Source: Geoglobus acetivorans (GTDB lineage: Archaea; Halobacteriota; Archaeoglobi; Archaeoglobales; Archaeoglobaceae). From it: a DNA stretch of 64,000 nucleotides. Under the pieces are notes generated by a model. It ran no database searches. It was not told where the DNA came from and worked only from the letters and a program-made list of their open reading frames with translations. Below, one piece after another: positions 44,733 to 53,839 of the stretch. The DNA is taken from assembly GCF_000789255.1 (NCBI RefSeq), contig NZ_CP009552.1, positions 1,426,001 to 1,490,000 of the forward strand. Direction: 5' to 3'. The position numbers and the translations under genes were made by a program. Position 1 is the first letter of the stretch; every line of letters begins with the position of its first letter.

Positions 44733-45761
44733 TTATAAGCCTTCCACAAATTTGAAGGGGACAGGTGTGAAGCACAGAATCCCGACCGCAAACGTTACCA
44801 TTCCGAGAAAGAGATACCTCAGGGGCAGCGGACTGTCATCGTAAGGCTTTGGATGCCTCTGCATCGAGAAGAAGAATGCCAGTATTGCCCAGAAGAACCA
44901 GATTCCCCCCGAATCCTTGAAGAAATATCCTGCAGCGAGCAGAACAAACGGAAAAATCCTCGAAATCGCATCAGCCCTGTTTCCCAGCATCGCCCTCATC
45001 ACATGCCCTCCATCAAGCTGGCCAACAGGGATTAGATTCAGAGCAGTAACAAACATCCCCACCCAGCCTGCAAAAGCGACGGGATGAATGTACTCACCGG
45101 TAAATCCAGCAACGCCTGCCACGAATCTGAAGAGCAGTGGCTCTCCGAGCATTATTCCACCGCCACCCTCAACACTCAGTTCAGGAACCGGCAGTTTCAG
45201 TCCTATATAGGTGACGATCAGTGCCGCCACGACTCCGGCAAGTGGACCGGAAGCACCTATCTCCAGCAATGCCCGCCTGCTCTTTATCACACCCCTCTGC
45301 CTGATTACGGCACCTAGGGTACCTATGATAGTCGGAAAGGGTATGAAGTAGGGCAATGACGCTTTCATCCCCCATCTCTTTGATGCGATGAAGTGACCCA
45401 TCTCATGGCTTCCCAGAACGAACATAAGGGCAACTGCAAATTTCAGACCGAGAATTAAGTCAAATGAGCCGTAAAACGTGGATCCTGTAAACGTGATGCT
45501 CGCAAAAGTTGCGATGAACAGTATCACGTTCAACCTGTAACTCTCCTTCCTCCTTTTCAGTTCCAGAATGAACTCACCGAAATGTGTCTTCAACCTCACA
45601 TCATAGTTCTCAGAGAGTTCCTGAAAGAGATACTGCACCTCCTCCGAATTGAGATTCACAAGAGGCAGGACATAATACCTCTCAAAATCATCTCCCCTTT
45701 CATGATGGTAAACATGAAAATACTTCTCAATCCTCTCTCTCAATTTCAATCCACCCCTCAT
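44733..45761 (-). CDS. site-2 protease family intramembrane metalloprotease (M50)
   Basis: About 342 residues with roughly seven membrane spans. The zinc site is in GSHEMGHFIAS, and the partner aspartate in NLIPVGQLDGGHV. An N-terminal soluble domain of about 90 residues (KYFHVYHHERGDD and so on) precedes the spans. It cuts within transmembrane helices. The start is uncertain: ATG 45761 overlaps the end of the phosphomevalonate dehydratase gene by 35 bases, and ATGs at 45779 and 45767 are possible. The C-terminal gene end precedes the NUDIX gene by 22 bases. Confidence 0.88.
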   Translation of the reverse strand: MRGGLKLRERIEKYFHVYHHERGDDFERYYVLPLVNLNSEEVQYLFQELSENYDVRLKTHFGEFILELKRRKESYRLNVILFIATFASITFTGSTFYGSFDLILGLKFAVALMFVLGSHEMGHFIASKRWGMKASLPYFIPFPTIIGTLGAVIRQRGVIKSRRALLEIGASGPLAGVVAALIVTYIGLKLPVPELSVEGGGGIMLGEPLLFRFVAGVAGFTGEYIHPVAFAGWVGMFVTALNLIPVGQLDGGHVMRAMLGNRADAISRIFPFVLLAAGYFFKDSGGIWFFWAILAFFFSMQRHPKPYDDSPLPLRYLFLGMVTFAVGILCFTPVPFKFVEGL

Positions 45762-46134
45762 CAGCATTGATTCTGACAAAATCCCCTGATCGAATCATGT
45801 TGAAACTGCTGGCTTCTGGCATATCCACCAGCGGGATTTCCGCAATTATGGCGCCAACAGCAACAATAGCCTCGCTTTTTTTCATCACAATCCCCGCAGG
45901 AGCGCATCCATTCTTTTTCATCCTCAGAAGGATGTACGTGCCGACAGTAGATCCCCTGCCTTCAGGAAAGACGAATATCTTCCCGGCTATGCTCTCACCA
46001 TAAATATCGCTGTCCGAATCAACAATTACTCCGGTTTCGGGATTGACATCCCCCAGAAAGGATACCGGTTTTTTTGAAACAATCGCATAACCTTCAGCCC
46101 TGCCCCTTGAAATGCTCCTCACTCTGAGTTTCAT
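45727..46134 (-). CDS. phosphomevalonate dehydratase small subunit (DUF126)
   Basis: A 135-residue DUF126/aconitase-swivel protein that partners the large subunit in dehydrating 5-phosphomevalonate to trans-anhydromevalonate phosphate, in the archaeal mevalonate route to isoprenoid lipids. Markers are RSISRGRAEGYAIVSKKPVSFLGDV (start in part), PEGRGSTVGTYIL, and MPEASSFNMIRSGD. ATG 46134 forms an ATGA overlap with the large-subunit stop, so it was chosen over an upstream start in the same frame. Confidence 0.9.
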   Translation of the reverse strand: MKLRVRSISRGRAEGYAIVSKKPVSFLGDVNPETGVIVDSDSDIYGESIAGKIFVFPEGRGSTVGTYILLRMKKNGCAPAGIVMKKSEAIVAVGAIIAEIPLVDMPEASSFNMIRSGDFVRINADEGWIEIERED

Positions 46135-47258
46135 TCGGCAGCCCTCCTTATGCATTCCTCAACAGAGCCAAAAATGGCCTTTACTCCCCTCAGTTTGGGC
46201 AGATACTCAAAAGCCTTTCCGCTATTGACCATTACACATTCAAACCTCTCACTCGCCGGTGAGACAACCATACACGTATCCGCAAAAACCCTGACTCCAA
46301 AGCCTCTTATTTTTTCGACAAGCTCAGCATACTCATTCATTACTGATCTCGACGTGAAGAGCCATACCTCTCTTTTAACCCTGCCATGTCTCTCGAGAAG
46401 GGTGTAAACCTCCTTAAGCTCATCAGGTGATAAATGAGGACATCCGATAGCTATGAGGTCTGGTTCACAGCCTCCAAGCTCTACATCCGGCTCGACCTCG
46501 ATTTTTTCTGCAAGAATATCGAAATCTTCCCATTCAGGGGTCTGCCCCTTGACATGGAACATTCCTGCTCCACCGCTTGCGGCCAGTGCAGCACCAAACG
46601 CCTTGAGTTCGTCCTTAGAAAGCGTTCTGTCAAACTCCACAAAGGGGATGCTGGCACCAACCAGCTTCCCGACCTCGTATCCGGCATACGCAGGTTCAAT
46701 CCCCCTGACAATTACTCTGATCTCCGGAGCCCTGTTTTCCTTTAAATGCAAACCATACATCGGGGTTTTACCGACAATCGCTGCGGCCAGGGCGGAAATT
46801 CCGCTCTCTCTGTTGGTTCTCGCCCCAATCACGGAGTTAGCATAAATCACGGCAGAGCTTTCCGCCCATGCAAGGTGGTCCCCATACGAGGGCGTATCGA
46901 TGTAATAGGGAGTGCATGTAAGCGTCATTTCTACGCCCAGCCTCTTAAGAGCGCTGAGCACCATCATCTGCTTTTCATAAAATTCCTTGCCAATACCCAT
47001 TTCTCGCCATTTCTCAATGTCCATGCCCGCAGGATTCACGTAACTCTTAACCGCAACTCTGGCGTTCAGGGATTCAAGCCATTCAAGCCCGGCATCGCCA
47101 ATATTCCCGTAAGAAATTCCAGAAATTTGTGCAGATTTTATCTCCACGAGCCTTTCAGCCCCGTATATCTCTCCAAGAGCCACAAGAATTTCCATGCACT
47201 TCCTTACCGTTTCGTTCTCACTTTCGAGCAGCATTTCTTCATCCTTCGTGAGATACAT
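46131..47258 (-). CDS. phosphomevalonate dehydratase large subunit (aconitase X, DUF521)
   Basis: A protein of about 375 residues of the aconitase-X catalytic type. It begins MYLTKDEEMLL, with SAQISGISYGNIGDAGLEWLE, the cysteine in TCTPYY, SSAVIYANSVIGARTNRE, and GGCEPDLIAIGCPHLS. The cysteines hold a 4Fe-4S cluster in characterised homologues. The start at 47258 has a TATA-like stretch (gatttattttt) about 29 bases upstream and no ribosome binding site, so it is probably leaderless. An ATG 13 codons further up is possible. It is coupled to the small subunit by an ATGA overlap. Confidence 0.92.
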   Translation of the reverse strand: MYLTKDEEMLLESENETVRKCMEILVALGEIYGAERLVEIKSAQISGISYGNIGDAGLEWLESLNARVAVKSYVNPAGMDIEKWREMGIGKEFYEKQMMVLSALKRLGVEMTLTCTPYYIDTPSYGDHLAWAESSAVIYANSVIGARTNRESGISALAAAIVGKTPMYGLHLKENRAPEIRVIVRGIEPAYAGYEVGKLVGASIPFVEFDRTLSKDELKAFGAALAASGGAGMFHVKGQTPEWEDFDILAEKIEVEPDVELGGCEPDLIAIGCPHLSPDELKEVYTLLERHGRVKREVWLFTSRSVMNEYAELVEKIRGFGVRVFADTCMVVSPASERFECVMVNSGKAFEYLPKLRGVKAIFGSVEECIRRAAE

Positions 47259-47341
47259 TGAATGAAATTTCGGGGACAAAAATAAATCAGTTTCCATAAA
47301 GCATGGATGAACTTTTTATGTAGCCGTGCATATACCCTGCT

Positions 47342-48061
47342 GTGCAGCCACCTGAAGACCGGGACATGGAGCTGAGAGAACATCTTGCCGAACTGAAGGA
47401 CAGGGTTACAAAGGGTATCATACCCTTTTTCCTGGCCACGGGAGCTTTTTTTTACTTTTCAGACAGAATACTGACATTCCTCTGGCAGCAGCTTTTCCCC
47501 GAAAAAGACATGGTCGTTTACACGCCTACCGAATACATGATTGCAAGAATTCTGATTTCCGCATTTCTCGCCTTTCTGGTAACATACCCCTGGATAATTT
47601 ACCAGATATACCTGTTCATGAAGCCAGGACTCTATCCTCACGAGCGGGAGTTCGTCAGGAGGCTCGCACCATTCTCATACGTAACATTTGTAATAGGTGT
47701 TCTCTTTTCATACTACATAATTCTGCCAAAACTCTACAGCGTTACGGTTGTTGAGTACTTTGGTGCTGAGCCGTTTCTGTCAGTGAGAAAAGCTCTGAAC
47801 AACGCGGTAAAGCTGTCCCTCTCCGTAGGGTTATCATTTCAGATTCCGGTTGTAACACTCATAGCCGTAAAGCTGGGGCTTGTCAGCCACAGGTGGCTGA
47901 GAGACAAACGACTGGTCGTGTATGTGGTCGTGTTCATCCTCGCCACAAACCTCACACTCGATTTTACAGGAGTTACCCAGATGATTGTGCTTGCGGCAGT
48001 TGTCGTGATGTATGAGATAAGTATATTAATAGCCAAGGTATTTGAGAGGGATACGCAATGA
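47342..48061 (+). CDS. tatC: Sec-independent protein translocase TatC
   Basis: The twin-arginine translocase core, 239 residues with six membrane spans. The start REHLAELKDRVTKGI is the conserved N-terminal motif, followed by FMKPGLYPHER and PFSYVTFVIGVLFSYY. It should export folded proteins such as the hydrogenase small subunit. TatA is not in this window. It begins with GTG at 47342 and overlaps trkA by ATGA. Confidence 0.93.
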   Translation: MQPPEDRDMELREHLAELKDRVTKGIIPFFLATGAFFYFSDRILTFLWQQLFPEKDMVVYTPTEYMIARILISAFLAFLVTYPWIIYQIYLFMKPGLYPHEREFVRRLAPFSYVTFVIGVLFSYYIILPKLYSVTVVEYFGAEPFLSVRKALNNAVKLSLSVGLSFQIPVVTLIAVKLGLVSHRWLRDKRLVVYVVVFILATNLTLDFTGVTQMIVLAAVVVMYEISILIAKVFERDTQ

Positions 48062-49359
48062 GGATAGTGATAGCTGGAGCCGGCGAGGTTGGATACAACA
48101 TCGCAAAAGAGCTTGCTGAAGATTACGATGTCACGGTAATCGAGAGTGATCTATCAAAAGCCCAGGAAGTTGATAAGCTGAATGTGGAGGTTGTGATGGG
48201 AAATGCAGCAAACGTTGCTGTTCTCAAAAGAGCAAGTATTGAATCTGCAGATCTGTTTCTTGCAGTTACTGGCAACGACGAGATTAACCTGCTCTCAGCT
48301 CTGGCTGCAAAAAAGCTGGGAGTTAAAACCGTCATAGTAAGGGTAGACAAGCCGGAATACGCAGACAAACCGGTGATACGGAATCATCCTGTGGGATACG
48401 ATGTCCTCGTATGTCCAAACCTCGTTCTTGCCAGTTATCTTGCAAGGCTGGTAACGATTCCCGGCTCTGTGGAATTTGCAGAGCTTGAGGATGCGATACT
48501 TGTGGAGATGGCGGTGAAGGAAAATTCGCTCCTCGCAGGAAAAACGATTGCCGATGCAGGATTCCCGAAAAACGTTATTGTTGCTGCCATACACAGAAAA
48601 GGCAAAATCCTGCTCCCGAGAGGAAATACAGAAATACTGCCCGGAGACATACTGGCAGTATTTGGAAAAAAAGAGGAAATTCAGGTTCTGAGGGGAGTGA
48701 TAGGCGAGCCAGTTGTGAGAAACGTTTTCATTGTTGGTGCAGGCGAAATCGGTGTTTATACTGCAAAAATACTCGAAAAATCAAATCTGAACATCAAGAT
48801 GATAGATCTGGATGAGAGCATCGCTGAAAGGGCAAAAAAGGAATTGAAGAGGACAAAGGTCATTGTTGGTAACGCGACCGACATAGACCTGCTAATGGAG
48901 GAGGAAATCGACAGGGCAGATATTGCAATCGTTGCCACCGAAAGCGATGAGAAAAATCTGCTCATCGCACTGCTTGCCAAAAGTCTTGGGGCAAAAAAGG
49001 CGTTTGTCAAGGTAGATAAAAAGGAGTACATACCTCTGTTTGAGAAGGTGGGTGTTGACGCTGCTGTCTCGCCAAGAAGAGCAACATACCTCGAAGTTAT
49101 GAAACTCCTCAGGCTAATGGACATAAGGGCGATTGGAGAGGTGAAGGAGGGCGTCGTGGTTCTTGAGATCGAGAGCGGGATTGGAGGAAAAAAAGTCTCG
49201 GAGATAAAGCTCCCCGAAAGCACAATAATTGTCGCAATCAGAAGGGGAGGTGAGATCGAGATCGCCAAAGGAGATACCGAGATAAGCAAGGGAGATTTAG
49301 TATACATCATAACCACGTGGGAGAATGTAGAAAAGGTGAAAAAAAGGCTGGTGGCATGA
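48058..49359 (+). CDS. trkA: Trk potassium uptake protein TrkA
   Basis: A 433-residue cytoplasmic regulator with two RCK repeats. Each has a Rossmann motif: VIAGAGEVGYNIAKEL at the start and IVGAGEIGVYTAKIL near residue 225. Each is followed by a TrkA-C domain. It gates the TrkH channel in response to nucleotides. ATGA overlaps join it to tatC on the left and trkH on the right. The tatC link is likely incidental. Confidence 0.94.
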   Translation: MRIVIAGAGEVGYNIAKELAEDYDVTVIESDLSKAQEVDKLNVEVVMGNAANVAVLKRASIESADLFLAVTGNDEINLLSALAAKKLGVKTVIVRVDKPEYADKPVIRNHPVGYDVLVCPNLVLASYLARLVTIPGSVEFAELEDAILVEMAVKENSLLAGKTIADAGFPKNVIVAAIHRKGKILLPRGNTEILPGDILAVFGKKEEIQVLRGVIGEPVVRNVFIVGAGEIGVYTAKILEKSNLNIKMIDLDESIAERAKKELKRTKVIVGNATDIDLLMEEEIDRADIAIVATESDEKNLLIALLAKSLGAKKAFVKVDKKEYIPLFEKVGVDAAVSPRRATYLEVMKLLRLMDIRAIGEVKEGVVVLEIESGIGGKKVSEIKLPESTIIVAIRRGGEIEIAKGDTEISKGDLVYIITTWENVEKVKKRLVA

Positions 49360-50789
49360 ACACCAAACTGGTGGTCAATTATCTGGGTCAGATTTCGATT
49401 TACTATTCTTTCATATTCATCCTGCCACTCATATCGGCCCACATATACGGGGAAGACCTTTCCGCATTCATAATACCCATGGTCATTTCGATGGCGCTCG
49501 GGATTGTGTTCTATGTCTCATCAAGGCCTGAGAGCGAATACGCAAAGTACAAGGAGGGTTACGCCATCGTGGGGCTTGGATGGCTCATAACAGTTCTTGT
49601 TGGCTCCATTCCGTACATCTACTACGGCGTGGGTTTCATAGATGCCTTCTTCGAGACCATGTCAGGATTCACGACAACCGGTGCCACAATTTTTGACAGA
49701 GTGGAAAACCTCCCCAGATCGCTGCTCCTGTGGAGAAGCTTAACACAGTGGCTCGGAGGTATGGGCATTGTCGTTCTCTTCGTTGCAATATTCCCCGCCC
49801 TCTCAAAGAAAGGAGAGACTCTGCTACAGGCTGAGGTTCCCGGACTGAAAATAGAGAAAATAAGGCCCAGGATGAGAGACACTGCATTAAGACTGTATGC
49901 AACCTACATGATACTGACCGTGCTTGAAATTGTGTTCCTGAAACTGCTTGGCGTTTCATTTTTTGATGCAGTAAACCACACCTTCACAACCCTGTCCACC
50001 GGAGGTTTCTCGACGCACACGGAGAGTGTTGCGTATTTCAACAGCCCGGCAATCGAGTTCATAATTTTCGTTTTCATGGTTCTCGGCGGTTCAAATTTCG
50101 TCCTGATTTATCTTTTGCTGACCGGAAAGCCAAAATTCCTCAGAGACGTGGAATTCAGGTTTTACATATTTATCCTCATACTCTCGGGAATCATACTGAC
50201 AGCGATGAACCTGAGCAGCTATGATTTGCTTGAATCCATAAGATACTCATTTTTCCAAGTTGCAAGTATAATGACCACCACGGGGTACACCACAGCCGAC
50301 TTTGACGCATGGGGCGACTCGGCAAAGATTCTGATTCTGATGCTCATGTTCATAGGAGGTTCGACCGGCTCAACGGGTGGAGGAATTAAGGTAATTCGAA
50401 TATATCTGCTCTCCCTGTATTCCCTCAATCAGATTCTGAAAAGCGCCGAACCCAGATCCGTCAGGCTGATAAAGCTCAATGGAGAGGTGGTTGACTGGGA
50501 CATACTGCACAACATCACAGCATTCTTCTCATTATATGTCCTGATCTTCGTCTTTTCAACATTTCTGGTGTCGCTTACCGGACTCGATGCAATATCATCC
50601 ATCTCTGCAGTCTCAGCAACCATAAACAACGTTGGTCCAGGGCTTGGTGCAGTTGGGGCCACAGAAAGCTATGCCTCACTCCACCCCCTTGCAAAGGTCG
50701 TGCTTGCATTCAACATGTGGATTGGGAGGCTCGAACTCTTCACAGTCCTTTCGCTTTTCATACCTTCATTCTGGAGGGAGAGGTGGTAG
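49356..50789 (+). CDS. trkH: Trk potassium uptake protein TrkH
   Basis: A potassium channel-like transporter of 477 residues with about ten helices. Selectivity filter segments include ETMSGFTTTGATIF, FTTLSTGGFST and IMTTTGYTTADF, each with the conserved Gly. The ATG at 49356 overlaps the trkA stop as ATGA. The frame extends 39 bases further left but that would invade trkA. Its stop abuts the next convergent gene. Confidence 0.94.
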   Translation: MNTKLVVNYLGQISIYYSFIFILPLISAHIYGEDLSAFIIPMVISMALGIVFYVSSRPESEYAKYKEGYAIVGLGWLITVLVGSIPYIYYGVGFIDAFFETMSGFTTTGATIFDRVENLPRSLLLWRSLTQWLGGMGIVVLFVAIFPALSKKGETLLQAEVPGLKIEKIRPRMRDTALRLYATYMILTVLEIVFLKLLGVSFFDAVNHTFTTLSTGGFSTHTESVAYFNSPAIEFIIFVFMVLGGSNFVLIYLLLTGKPKFLRDVEFRFYIFILILSGIILTAMNLSSYDLLESIRYSFFQVASIMTTTGYTTADFDAWGDSAKILILMLMFIGGSTGSTGGGIKVIRIYLLSLYSLNQILKSAEPRSVRLIKLNGEVVDWDILHNITAFFSLYVLIFVFSTFLVSLTGLDAISSISAVSATINNVGPGLGAVGATESYASLHPLAKVVLAFNMWIGRLELFTVLSLFIPSFWRERW

Positions 50790-51287
50790 TCAGCCAATAA
50801 CTATCTTGAACACTCCCGGAACCTGAAGGAACTCATCCACGAGCTTGCCCGGTATCTTCGTTTCCGTCACCACCGTGAGCTTGCTTTCAACGCTGAGTTC
50901 GGGGTCTTCAGCAAGCATGTATCTTATGGATATTCCTTCCCTTGCAAGTATCTGGGTTACAGCAGAGACTATTCCCGGTTTCTGACTGTCCGCATAAACC
51001 TCAAGAACACCGAATCCAAGAATTCTGGCAACTTCAGCTATGTATGCAACAGGTCTGAGGGATGAAAAGACCTTCCTAAGCTCTTCGTCATCCTCTATGT
51101 TCTGGATGGCCGAGACCACAACCTTTCGGTCAACACCAACCGCATCGGCTATTTTTGTCGGGACGAGCTCAATATTGCCACAGTAGGCCTTACCATCCCT
51201 AACAGAGATGCCGAGCTTCAAGAATTCCTTTGCAACGGCTATCTGCGAGGGGTACCTCTCAAATTTTTCCCGAATTTTGCTCCACAT
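50790..51287 (-). CDS. ACT-domain regulatory protein
   Basis: A 165-residue protein with an N-terminal DNA-binding-like region (residues about 20-75, KIADAVGVDRKVVVSAIQNI) and a C-terminal ACT domain (FGVLEVYADSQKPGIVSAVTQIL, in part, near 95). Such archaeal proteins are thought to be regulators of amino acid metabolism. A specific ligand cannot be named. It lies 4 bases downstream of pyrI and may be read with the pyrB-pyrI genes. Confidence 0.8.
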   Translation of the reverse strand: MWSKIREKFERYPSQIAVAKEFLKLGISVRDGKAYCGNIELVPTKIADAVGVDRKVVVSAIQNIEDDEELRKVFSSLRPVAYIAEVARILGFGVLEVYADSQKPGIVSAVTQILAREGISIRYMLAEDPELSVESKLTVVTETKIPGKLVDEFLQVPGVFKIVIG

Positions 51288-51291
51288 GGTC

Positions 51292-51750
51292 TCACACCAG
51301 GTACCTTTCTATCTCATAAACTTTCTTCCCACAGTATTCGCATCTCGCCACAACGCCACCGCTGTTCTCTACTCTGAATCTGGCCAGGACCGGTTCCCTC
51401 GGATCGTTGGATATGCAGTTTCTGTTGGGACATTTGAGTATGCCCTCAACCCTTTCAGGCAGCGAAACCTTGAATTTCCTGACTATCTCGTAGTTCTCGA
51501 TTATGTTTATTGTAGCTTCCGGGGCTATCAGAGAGATTCTGTTCAGCTCCTCCTCACCAATGTACTTTCCCTCCACCTTCACGATATCCTTTCTTCCCAT
51601 TTTGCTGCTCTCAACATTCATAGCCATGCTGACCCTCTCTCTGCTCCCGCTCCTCACACCAATAATTCTCAGAACTTCGAGGGCCTTGCCTGAAGGGATG
51701 TGGTCTATGACGGTCCCATCCCTTATCTTGCTGATTGTGAGCAGATTCAT
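51292..51750 (-). CDS. pyrI: aspartate carbamoyltransferase regulatory subunit
   Basis: A 152-residue allosteric subunit of ATCase. The N-terminal nucleotide-binding part has IRDGTVIDHIPSGKALEVL. The C-terminal zinc ribbon has CPNRNC and CEYCGKK. It overlaps the pyrB end by 4 bases. With PyrB it forms the regulated ATCase of pyrimidine synthesis. Confidence 0.95.
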   Translation of the reverse strand: MNLLTISKIRDGTVIDHIPSGKALEVLRIIGVRSGSRERVSMAMNVESSKMGRKDIVKVEGKYIGEEELNRISLIAPEATINIIENYEIVRKFKVSLPERVEGILKCPNRNCISNDPREPVLARFRVENSGGVVARCEYCGKKVYEIERYLV

Positions 51751-52643
51751 AACAGCACCTCCGCAAGAATCGCCATTCTTACAGGCACGCCGTAAAAGGC
51801 CTGTCTGAAGTAAACAGCATTTCTCAGGCCGTCAACATCATAGGCAATCTCGTCAACCCTTGGCAGAGGGTGCATGATTATTGCATCGCTGTCTCCAAGC
51901 ATCTCCGCAGTTATCCTGTAACTTCCGGCAACCTTTCTGTATTCCTCCTCATCAGGAAAGCGCTCTTTCTGAATTCTTGTTACATAAACTACACCCACTT
52001 CCTCGATAGCTGTTTTGAGGTCGCACTCCACAAAGTTGACATCCATTTCAAGCATTTCTTCCGGAAGCTTAAGGGAATCCGGAGACACGAGATATATCCT
52101 GGCGTTGAAGAGGGCAAGAGCTTTTATCAGGGAATGAACAGTCCTTGAATACTTCAAATCTCCTACAAGAGCGATTTTCAGATTGTCAAGCCTCGCCTCT
52201 TTCTTTATTGTATAAAGATCCAGCAGGGTTTGAGTTGGATGCTGTCCTGCCCCATCTCCTGCATTTATCACCGGAATACTGCATATCTCGCTTGCAAACC
52301 TCGCAGCCCCCTCTCTGTAATGCCTCAGCACTATGCAATCAGCATACTGCTCAACAACTCTAAGCGCATCTGCAAGACTCTCTCCCTTGGCAAAGCTTGA
52401 AGCCTCAAGGCTTCCAAGATTGATCACATCGCCCCCCAGCCTTTTCATTGCAGACTCAAAACTCATCCTTGTCCTTGTGGAAGGCTCAAAGAAGATGTTG
52501 GCAAGAAGTTTTCCCTCAAGGATCCTGAGTTTCCTTTCGCCTCTTGCAACATCCAGAAACTCATCAGCTCTTGAAAGAATGTGTTCGATATCCCCCCTGC
52601 TGAGGTCATCTATGGAGATGAGATTCCTGAATTTCGACATCAA
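51747..52643 (-). CDS. pyrB: aspartate carbamoyltransferase catalytic subunit
   Basis: A 298-residue transcarbamoylase that makes N-carbamoyl-aspartate. The carbamoyl-phosphate loop FFEPSTRTRMSFE is present, with HPTQTLLDLYTI and HPLPRVDEI. It starts at 52643, 22 bases after the hemD stop, and is coupled to pyrI. Confidence 0.96.
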   Translation of the reverse strand: MMSKFRNLISIDDLSRGDIEHILSRADEFLDVARGERKLRILEGKLLANIFFEPSTRTRMSFESAMKRLGGDVINLGSLEASSFAKGESLADALRVVEQYADCIVLRHYREGAARFASEICSIPVINAGDGAGQHPTQTLLDLYTIKKEARLDNLKIALVGDLKYSRTVHSLIKALALFNARIYLVSPDSLKLPEEMLEMDVNFVECDLKTAIEEVGVVYVTRIQKERFPDEEEYRKVAGSYRITAEMLGDSDAIIMHPLPRVDEIAYDVDGLRNAVYFRQAFYGVPVRMAILAEVLL

Positions 52644-52665
52644 AATCTGATTGAAGAGGATATAT

Positions 52666-53361
52666 TTAAGCGCTTTGCAACCTCTTTAAAAGTGAAATCA
52701 CTCCATCCAGGGTGTATTCTTCCGGAATCAGTGCCTTCACGCCGAAATTCTTGAGCTTTCCTGCCGTTGGCGGGCCTATCGCAACAGTTACAATTCTGTT
52801 GAGCTGTCCAACGACTCTTTCAAAAAGATTAATCTCTCTTGCATTTTCCATGAAGCTCTCAGCAATCATTGAACTTGAAAAAATCACTGCATCCACCCTG
52901 CCCCCGGCGATTTCCCTCACAGCCTCCTTCTGCATTGTGCCTTTCAGTGGCACTATTCTGTAAAGCTGATATTCCTTTAAATCACACACCTCTGAAAGTT
53001 TGTTCAAAACGGGGTCGCCCCTATCACTCCTCAGCAAATTTACCTTTTTGCCTGCAACCATTTCTCTGAATTCCTCATAAAGGGTTTTTGAATCATATTT
53101 CGAGGGAAGCAAGGACTCCCTGCCAAGAACATCCCTCGTTTTTGGCCCGATGGCTATTATTGTCCCCCTCAGAAGGTTCTTCTTCAGGGCTATTCTGGCT
53201 GCGGTCTGGCTCGTTATTACCGTGAAATCCGCATCCCTCACACTCACATCATTTTCCTCAATGCCTATCATCGGCACTGCCAGAACGTCATAACCCTGGC
53301 TCCTCAGGAGGTCCGCTGTCCCGCTCAGATATTCCTCAGGTCTGAATACAGCGACCCTCAT
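52666..53361 (-). CDS. hemD: uroporphyrinogen-III synthase
   Basis: A 231-residue two-domain enzyme that closes and inverts ring D of hydroxymethylbilane. The family is weakly conserved, but the FTVITSQTAARIAL strand and the IFSSSMIAESF region, with VAIGPPTAGKL near the end, fit. The product feeds the corrin genes at 56-64 kb and siroheme-type branches. ATG 53361 overlaps the mobB stop by 26 bases. A start three codons further up is possible. Confidence 0.85.
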   Translation of the reverse strand: MRVAVFRPEEYLSGTADLLRSQGYDVLAVPMIGIEENDVSVRDADFTVITSQTAARIALKKNLLRGTIIAIGPKTRDVLGRESLLPSKYDSKTLYEEFREMVAGKKVNLLRSDRGDPVLNKLSEVCDLKEYQLYRIVPLKGTMQKEAVREIAGGRVDAVIFSSSMIAESFMENAREINLFERVVGQLNRIVTVAIGPPTAGKLKNFGVKALIPEEYTLDGVISLLKRLQSA

Positions 53362-53839
53362 TTCTGACAAACTCCAGAATGAATCTGACTATTCCACCAA
53401 CGTCGTCTTTCTTGAAGACCGGATAGCCGTCAACATCAGCATCGCAAACCACGGCAAGAATTCTCCCATGAGTGAACCTGCCAATTTCTTCAGGCCGGTT
53501 TACCACGACAATCCTATCCTTTCCCGCTCTGCTGAACCCCTCTGTAAGAACAAGGTCGTAATCTCCGTCCAGATATCTCTCGAAAATCCAGTCAAGGCTG
53601 TCATTTTCGGCTCTTCTTATGAATGCCATTTTTACGGGAGATGAGACTATAACATCTGCACCGCTGCTGTAAAGCTTCCAGGAATCCTTACCCTCCCTGT
53701 CAATCTCAAAATCACCGTGTGCGTGGTGCTTTACAACCGCAACCTTCAGCCCCTCTTCCCTGAGCTTCGGAATGATTTTCGTGAGAAGTGTGGTTTTGCC
53801 GCTGTTTGAAGTACCAACAAAGCTTATCAGCCTCGTCAT
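53336..53839 (-). CDS. mobB: molybdopterin-guanine dinucleotide biosynthesis protein MobB-like
   Basis: A 167-residue P-loop GTPase. It starts ISFVGTSNSGKTTLL, a Walker A loop. VVKHHAHGDFEIDREGKDSWKLYSSGAD is given in part, and VLTEGFSRAG is the later motif. It takes part in guanine nucleotide addition to molybdopterin. It overlaps fttA (ATGA) and hemD. moeA and a MoaD-like gene are far away at 13-14.5 kb. Confidence 0.88.
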   Translation of the reverse strand: MTRLISFVGTSNSGKTTLLTKIIPKLREEGLKVAVVKHHAHGDFEIDREGKDSWKLYSSGADVIVSSPVKMAFIRRAENDSLDWIFERYLDGDYDLVLTEGFSRAGKDRIVVVNRPEEIGRFTHGRILAVVCDADVDGYPVFKKDDVGGIVRFILEFVRNEGRCIQT

